Assembly (NCBI GenBank): GCA_003646705.1
Contig: QMLK01000015.1
Span: 1-10,849, forward strand
Direction: 5' to 3'
DNA: 10,849 nucleotides
Source: Deltaproteobacteria bacterium
GTDB lineage: Bacteria > Desulfobacterota > B13-G15
Within the stretch, counting starts at the first letter, position 1. Each line of letters starts with the position of its first letter. Below the pieces are notes generated by a model. It had not been told where the DNA came from, made no database searches, and was given only the letters and a program-made list of their open reading frames with translations. The translations under genes were made by a program, and so were the position numbers. Below are positions 6,997-10,849 of the stretch, piece after piece.

Positions 6997-7223
6997 GGAG
7001 TGGACCGCGTCCCTTGTTCCCTTTCCATCCGCTTGAGGGCCCTGTAGAGGTTTCTGAAACCCGCCGCAATCCCGAAGAAGAGAAAGAGGATTAGAAGCCA
7101 TGGCTGCGTCCCCAACCACTTATCCAGGTAATAACCAATCCCTACCCCCACCGCCACCGAGAGCCCCATCTCGAGGCCCAAAGTGCTGTAATAGAGGAGA
7201 CTTCTGAAGGCTTTAAACCTCAA
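6993..7223 (-). CDS. atpZ: AtpZ-type small membrane protein of the ATP synthase operon
   Basis: AtpZ is a small two-span protein encoded at the head of many ATP synthase operons. It works with AtpI and has been linked to c-ring assembly and Mg2+/Ca2+ movement. The 76-residue product has spans at about 11-33 and 41-60, with the family motifs YSTLGLEMGLSV (12-23), GYYLDKWLGTQPW (30-42) and GIAAGFRNLYR (51-61). The TTG at 7223 is preferred because GAAGGGG (7230-7236) lies six bases upstream. A GTG at 7250 would add nine residues but has only AT-rich sequence before it. The preceding gene stops at 7259, leaving about 35 bases. That gap holds a weak promoter-like pair (TTGATT, 17 bp, TACGAA), so transcription may be shared with the upstream genes, independent, or both. 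Confidence 0.85.
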   Translation of the reverse strand: MRFKAFRSLLYYSTLGLEMGLSVAVGVGIGYYLDKWLGTQPWLLILFLFFGIAAGFRNLYRALKRMEREQGTRSTP

Positions 7224-7258
7224 TAGAGGCCCCTTCGTAACACATTTCACAAATTAAA

Positions 7259-8512
7259 TCAAGGACTTTTGCGCCTCCTGTGAGGCCTCATAGGCTTGTA
7301 TTCCCTACCCTTCTTTGCCTCCCGCCGTCCATTGACCATGACCACGTCGGCCGTGAAGTCGTATTTGCCTTCAAAGAGCGCGCTGCCCACCGCGTAATAA
7401 TCGACAGGGGCCTTCTGCTCTTCGAAGAGGGCTATCTTTTGGGGGTTGAACCCGCCGGAGACGATGATCTTCACCCAAGGAAAGCCCTCCCTGTCCAGGG
7501 CCATACGGACCTTCTCCACCAGGCGGACGTTTACCCCCCGGGGATCGAACTGCATCATCTCCTCCCAAAGGGATCGGTCGACCATGGTCTCGGAGGTGTC
7601 GAGTCTCACAGCCCAGAGGATACGGCCGAGCTTCCGGGCCACCTCGAGGGCGGTCCCCACGCAGTCGTTGTGGTAGTCCACCAGAGCGATGACCTTGATG
7701 TCGGTCCCCTTGGCGATGTGCTCGTAGAACTTGTAGGTGGCCAGGACCGTGTCACCACGGTAACAGGCGATGAGGGCGTGGGGTATGGTCCCTATGCCCT
7801 TGGAACCCCACCATTCGGCCCCGGCGTCGGTGCTCACGGCCTTGGCCCCACCTATGGTGGCGGCGTAACCGTCTCCTCCCTGGACGCTGAAGTGGTCAAA
7901 ACGCGCCGCGAAGAAGAGCACGGGCTTCCCCTGGGCCGCCTCTACACACCTGCGGACGTTGGTGGCCACCTTGGTCCGTCGGGCCAGCACCCCGAGGTAG
8001 ACCGTCTCCAGGTGGGCGAAGCTGGCCGCAGGCCCCTCGATGTGCATCACCGGCTCGTAGGGCTCCACCTCGTCGCCGTCGCGGAGGGCGGAGATTCGGA
8101 GCTCATGGAACTGGTCCACCCATATCTCGTCCAGGGCGCTCTCCACCTCGTACCGCTCCTTCACCAGGGAGAGGAACCTCTCGCGGTCGGTATAGCGGCT
8201 CTTGCGCATCTCCGTCTTGATCTCCAGGAGGCGACCGAAGAGCTCCTGGGCCCTGTCCAGATCTCGGTAATAACCCGTGCCCACCTGCAGGATGGCCAGG
8301 GCCTCGTCCACCCCACAGAGCACCGCGTGCTTCTTCTGGAAGACCTGCATGAGGACCCTCGGGTTGTGGCGGTCCCGCTCCAGGATCAACTTCTCACGCC
8401 AGAAGTAGACGTCGGAGCGATAGCCCATGCGGATCTCGTGCACGGGCAGATCGAAGATGTGGACGGGAAGCCGCCCCTCGAGGACCTCCTCCGGTTCAGG
8501 ACCAGTATTCAT
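7259..8512 (-). CDS. pncB: Nicotinate phosphoribosyltransferase
   Basis: This enzyme joins nicotinate to PRPP, giving nicotinate mononucleotide for NAD salvage. The 417-residue product resembles the compact NAPRTase type. It has an N-terminal YRSDVYFWREKL (31-42) and ARFDHFSVQGGDGYAATIGGA (203-223). GTIPHALI (241-248) follows, with His245 where characterised enzymes are phosphorylated by ATP. The strand motifs ALVDYHND (276-283) and VRLDTSE (302-308) come next, and the C-terminal phosphate-binding motifs VSGGF (351-355) and AVGSALF (374-380) complete the barrel. The basic tail (RPHRRRKSP) is unremarkable. The ATG lies inside the last codons of the dapA-like gene (17-base overlap), with GGAGAGG about 10 bases upstream, so it is probably translated by coupling. 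Assignment to NAPRTase rather than nicotinamide or quinolinate enzymes rests on overall resemblance. Confidence 0.88.
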   Translation of the reverse strand: MNTGPEPEEVLEGRLPVHIFDLPVHEIRMGYRSDVYFWREKLILERDRHNPRVLMQVFQKKHAVLCGVDEALAILQVGTGYYRDLDRAQELFGRLLEIKTEMRKSRYTDRERFLSLVKERYEVESALDEIWVDQFHELRISALRDGDEVEPYEPVMHIEGPAASFAHLETVYLGVLARRTKVATNVRRCVEAAQGKPVLFFAARFDHFSVQGGDGYAATIGGAKAVSTDAGAEWWGSKGIGTIPHALIACYRGDTVLATYKFYEHIAKGTDIKVIALVDYHNDCVGTALEVARKLGRILWAVRLDTSETMVDRSLWEEMMQFDPRGVNVRLVEKVRMALDREGFPWVKIIVSGGFNPQKIALFEEQKAPVDYYAVGSALFEGKYDFTADVVMVNGRREAKKGREYKPMRPHRRRKSP

Positions 8513-9524
8513 CCCTGGAAAGCCTCTCCTCGACCTTTATCCCGTAAAAATCCTCCAGGGGGAGGAAGATCTCCCTCTTCCTCTCAAAGGCCTCCTTCAC
8601 CGCCTCCCTCACCTTGGCCACCCCCTTAGGCCCCATCTTGCCGAGGGGACTCCTGCAGAGTCCTGCCGGGAGCCCCAAGCCCCTCATGATGGTCTTGATG
8701 GGGGTGGGGTTGCGGAACTTGCAGGGGACCTTAAAGCCGTCGTACTCCTCCTCCGTCTTCACGGTGACCACGTCAAAGAGCGGAGAGAGGGCCTCGTGAA
8801 GCTCCCTCCCTCGCTCAACTTCACCCTTCGCGAGGGCCTCCACCATCTCCCGTACAGCCCCTGGGAGCAGGTTGGAGATCACCGAAACCACCCCCTGGGC
8901 ACGGATGTCGGACCTCGTCATCATCTCAAAGGTGAGGCCGTCGTCTCCGGACAGGATGTCGAAGTCCTCCCCCAAGAGCCTCCTGGTCTTGGCCATCCGC
9001 TCGAGGTCCCCTGTGGCCTCCTTGACGGAGCGGACGTTGCGGTACTTTCGATGCAGGATCGCCAAGTCCTCCACCTCGAGTTGGGTACCGCTCCGCCCCG
9101 GGATGATGTAAGGGGTCACGAAGAGGGAGGGGAACTCCCCGGCTATCACCTCGTAATAGCCGGTGCGCAGCTCCCAGGTGGAGGGGGCGTTGTAGTAACA
9201 ATCGACCAACAGCACGGCCTCCACCCCAAGTTCGGCGGCCCCTCGTGTCCCCTTCAAGGCCTCCTCGGTGGAGTTACTGCCCGTGCCGGCCATCACGGGG
9301 ACTCCTTTCCCCTTGGCCAATTCCACCACCTCCTTGATGACCCGGAGCTGCTCCTCCCACTCCAGAGTGGGGGACTCCCCTGTGGTGCCGGTGGGGACCA
9401 GCTTGGCCCCCCCTTCGATCTGGTAGAGCACGTTCCTCCCCAGCCCCTGCAGGTCGAGTTCCCCCGAAGGGGTGAAGGGCGTCACCAAGGCCGTCCAACA
9501 ACCCTCAAAACGTTCTAATTCCAC
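8496..9524 (-). CDS. dapA: 4-hydroxy-tetrahydrodipicolinate synthase-like protein (DapA family, extended)
   Basis: DapA condenses pyruvate with aspartate semialdehyde on the route to diaminopimelate and lysine. The GTG at 9524 is chosen because GGAGG (9530-9534) stands 5 bases upstream and the family N-terminus (FEGCWTALVTPF) begins at residue 6. The frame stays open 61 codons further into rlmB, but that part has no family character. The 342-residue protein keeps GTTGES (46-51), Tyr110-Tyr111, Tyr139, Arg144 and the Schiff-base Lys168 (VKEATGDLERM). It is about 50 residues longer than a typical ~292-residue DapA, with a C-terminal extension after residue ~315. The active-site strand reads PYIIPGRSG instead of the common YNVPSRTG. 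It could be true DapA or another pyruvate aldolase of the same family. It overlaps pncB and has its own likely promoter. Confidence 0.8.
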   Translation of the reverse strand: MELERFEGCWTALVTPFTPSGELDLQGLGRNVLYQIEGGAKLVPTGTTGESPTLEWEEQLRVIKEVVELAKGKGVPVMAGTGSNSTEEALKGTRGAAELGVEAVLLVDCYYNAPSTWELRTGYYEVIAGEFPSLFVTPYIIPGRSGTQLEVEDLAILHRKYRNVRSVKEATGDLERMAKTRRLLGEDFDILSGDDGLTFEMMTRSDIRAQGVVSVISNLLPGAVREMVEALAKGEVERGRELHEALSPLFDVVTVKTEEEYDGFKVPCKFRNPTPIKTIMRGLGLPAGLCRSPLGKMGPKGVAKVREAVKEAFERKREIFLPLEDFYGIKVEERLSRDEYWS

Positions 9525-9548
9525 GAGCTCCTCCCCTCTTTTTGTCCG

Positions 9549-9578
9549 ATTGTAAAAAGGAAGCTCTCGGCAAGTCAA
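9549..9578 (-). promoter_or_regulatory. Sigma70-like promoter for dapA and downstream genes
   Basis: On the minus strand TTGACT (9573-9578) and TACAAT (9549-9554) each match five of six consensus positions and are 18 bases apart. The -35 box lies over the rlmB stop codon. The predicted start near 9542 gives a leader of about 18 bases holding the GAGGGGAGGAG ribosome site before the dapA GTG. This is the best promoter match I noticed in the window. No terminator-like hairpin separates it from rlmB, so some read-through from rlmB is also likely. Confidence 0.65.
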
Positions 9579-10321
9579 GCACGCTCGCCCCTGGCCTTCC
9601 TCTGCCGCTGGCGGAGGGCCTCGTACATCAGGACCCCCGCTGCCACAGAGGCGTTGAGGGAACCTACCGTACCCCTCATGGGGATGGAGACCAGGAGGTC
9701 GCAGCACCTGAGGACCAAGGGCCTGATCCCCCTCCCCTCACCGCCGATGACCAAGGCCAAGGGGCCCGTCAGATCCTCTTCGAAGAGGGAACGAGGGGCC
9801 GAGGCCTCGGCCCCCACCACCCATAGACCCCGTTCCTTTAGCCTGCGGAGGGCTTGGGCGATGTTGCTCACCTGGACTATGGGGATGTGGAAGACAGCCC
9901 CTGCGGAGGCCTTGGCCACAGCGGGCGTCACCCCCGCCGCCCTCCTCTTCGGGATCACCACCCCCCAGAGGCCACAGGCCTCCGCGGTACGCACTATGGC
10001 CCCCAGGTTACGGGGGTCCTCCACCCCATCGAGCACCATCAGCAGGGAATCGCCCTCGCCCTGCAGGACATCCTCGAGCCCCCGGTAGGGGAAGGGGCCC
10101 ACCAAGAGGGCCACCCCTTGGTGGGGGGCCCTGTGGGTGAGGGAGTCGAGCTGCGAGCGATCCACCTGGCGCGGCGCAAGCCCCCTCAGGGAGGCCACCT
10201 CCAAGAGCCTCTCCACCCCCCTCTCCCTCCGGCCTTTGGCGATGAGCAGATCCTTCACCTCGATGGACGAACGCAGCGCCTCCAGGACCGGATTCACGCC
10301 GTAGACCCAGAACCCCTCCAT
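9575..10321 (-). CDS. rlmB: 23S rRNA 2'-O-methyltransferase RlmB (SpoU/TrmH family)
   Basis: RlmB methylates the 2'-OH of G2251 (E. coli numbering) in the peptidyl-transferase region of 23S rRNA using S-adenosylmethionine. The 248-residue length is typical. An N-terminal substrate-binding domain (MEGFWVYGVNPVLEAL, 1-16) leads to the knotted SPOUT domain. That domain has motif 1 DPRNLGAIVRTAEACG (102-117), motif 2 LVIGGEGRGI (190-199) and motif 3 IPMRGTVGSLNASVAAGV (213-230), which form the deep trefoil knot and cofactor site. The ATG at 10321 is preferred because GAGGG lies about six bases upstream and the family N-terminus starts there. The frame stays open to the window edge only by chance, antisense to the neighbouring gene. 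Other SpoU paralogues (for example tRNA TrmH) are possible, but the N-terminal domain favours RlmB. Confidence 0.92.
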   Translation of the reverse strand: MEGFWVYGVNPVLEALRSSIEVKDLLIAKGRRERGVERLLEVASLRGLAPRQVDRSQLDSLTHRAPHQGVALLVGPFPYRGLEDVLQGEGDSLLMVLDGVEDPRNLGAIVRTAEACGLWGVVIPKRRAAGVTPAVAKASAGAVFHIPIVQVSNIAQALRRLKERGLWVVGAEASAPRSLFEEDLTGPLALVIGGEGRGIRPLVLRCCDLLVSIPMRGTVGSLNASVAAGVLMYEALRQRQRKARGERA

Positions 10322-10324
10322 TCG

Positions 10325-10355
10325 TTGCCCTCGATCCGCTGGCGATGATATCATC
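10325..10355. promoter_or_regulatory. Divergent control region with a perfect 12 bp palindrome
   Basis: The 42 bases between rlmB and the transglutaminase-like gene contain GATGATATCATC (10344-10355), a perfect 12 bp palindrome. On the plus strand it covers TATCAT (10349-10354), a five-of-six match to a -10 box, placed 18 bases after TTGCCC (10325-10330), a four-of-six -35 match. The predicted start near 10361 is only about three bases before the ATG at 10364. I found no equally good -35 box for the minus strand. A repressor site is possible but unproven. Confidence 0.4.
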
Positions 10356-10363
10356 TTTGCAGG

Positions 10364-10849
10364 ATGGAGCGGTACCTTCAAGCGACCCCTTTCATAGATT
10401 CCGATGATCCCTCGATAAGACAGAAGGCCCAAGAGCTCACAAAGGGCGTAGAGGACCCCATCGCGAGGGCCAAGGAGATCTTCTACTTCGTCCGAGACAG
10501 GATAAAGTACAACGTCTACACCCCCAAGGCCTCCCCCCATGACTTCCGCGCCAGCACCACCCTGGCCAGGGGGGAGGGCTATTGTGTGCAGAAGGCCATC
10601 CTGCTGACGGCCCTGTGCAGGGCCGCAGGGATCCCGGCGCGTCTTCGCTTCGCCATCATCAGAAACCACCTCATGCCCCCAAAGCTCTATGAGATCATGA
10701 AGAGCGACATCCTCCCATGGCATGGCTACGCGGAGATCTTCCTCAACGGAAGGTGGGTGAAGGCGACCCCCGCCTTCGACCTCGAGATGTGCCAAAAGCA
10801 GGGGATCATCCCCGTGGAGTTCGACGGCCTCAACGACGCCAAGTTCCAC
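10364..10849 (+). CDS. Transglutaminase-like (papain-fold) domain protein, 3'-truncated by the window
   Basis: The frame is open from the ATG at 10364 to the last base (162 codons) with no stop, so the gene continues beyond the window. The visible part has a helical start and DPIARAKEIFYFVRDRIKY (31-49), the usual lead-in to transglutaminase-like domains. The putative catalytic Cys74 lies in GEGYCVQKAILLTALCRAAGIPAR (70-93 region). His120 (PWHGYAEIFLNGRW) and Asp139 (ATPAFDLE) complete a Cys-His-Asp triad. Such domains act as cysteine peptidases, amidases or acyltransferases, and the substrate cannot be told from sequence. There is no signal peptide, so the protein is probably cytoplasmic unless the missing part changes this. 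It diverges from rlmB across a 42-base gap. The ATG has only a weak AGG before it and may be read from a nearly leaderless message. Confidence 0.82.
   Translation, partial: MERYLQATPFIDSDDPSIRQKAQELTKGVEDPIARAKEIFYFVRDRIKYNVYTPKASPHDFRASTTLARGEGYCVQKAILLTALCRAAGIPARLRFAIIRNHLMPPKLYEIMKSDILPWHGYAEIFLNGRWVKATPAFDLEMCQKQGIIPVEFDGLNDAKFH

Noticed and set aside
7234..7262. Possible promoter before atpZ (TTGATT, 17 bp, TACGAA, minus strand)
   Set aside because: The -10 match is poor and the region is AT-rich by chance at a gene junction; too weak to list as a feature.
7280..8629. Long plus-strand open frame opposite pncB (449 codons)
   Set aside because: It is antisense to a strongly conserved enzyme, has no recognisable motif, and is rich in His, Gly, Pro and Leu, as expected from the complement of GC-rich coding DNA.
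8427..9518. Plus-strand open frame opposite the dapA-like gene (363 codons)
   Set aside because: It is antisense to a gene with intact catalytic residues and has biased composition.
9525..9707. N-terminal extension of the dapA-like frame
   Set aside because: It has no family similarity and overlaps rlmB. The GTG at 9524 has a strong ribosome site.
10322..10849. Upstream extension of the rlmB reading frame to the window edge
   Set aside because: RlmB similarity starts at the ATG at 10321, and this stretch is antisense to the transglutaminase-like gene.

Overview
This window looks like ordinary housekeeping DNA from a GC-rich bacterium. It holds eleven whole genes and two partial ones, packed with little or no space between them. 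I found no tRNA, rRNA, CRISPR array, insertion sequence or phage gene. Three clues suggest, without proving, a Desulfobacterota-like ('deltaproteobacterial') or related lineage, perhaps a thermophile. First, the F-type ATP synthase membrane genes stand apart from the rest of the ATP synthase operon. Second, subunit c has the helix-2 sequence AMIESLVIY. Third, arginine is very often coded by AGG and the proteins are rich in charged residues. The taxonomic call is inference.

Layout. On the plus strand, 3-1705 holds the 3' part of ribF (flavin cofactor synthesis), coupled by a four-base overlap to a YbhN-type integral membrane protein. These converge tail-to-tail, with overlapping stop codons, on a long minus-strand block that reads from 10321 down to 1700. 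In transcription order the block is rlmB (23S rRNA methyltransferase), dapA-like (lysine/diaminopimelate synthesis), a nicotinate phosphoribosyltransferase (NAD salvage), atpZ-atpI-atpB-atpE (membrane sector of ATP synthase), then secD-secF (protein export motor) and pyrC (pyrimidine synthesis). On the plus strand at the right edge, diverging from rlmB, is the 5' part of a transglutaminase-like cysteine enzyme, cut off by the window.

Transcription units. A good sigma70-like promoter (TTGACT, 18 bp, TACAAT) sits over the rlmB stop codon and fits transcription of dapA, the NAD gene and probably the atp genes. That unit would end at a clear intrinsic terminator after atpE. The next unit, secD-secF-pyrC, may start at a weaker promoter that contains an inverted repeat. 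The 42 bp between rlmB and the transglutaminase gene contain a perfect 12 bp palindrome overlapping a candidate -10 box.

Points most worth a second look are the starts of pyrC and atpI. Each lacks an ATG, GTG or TTG where homology and spacing say it should begin. Others are the Na+-type residue set in ATP synthase subunit c, the long atypical DapA-like protein coupled to the NAD-salvage gene, and the palindromic divergent control region. I see no convincing new multi-gene system.
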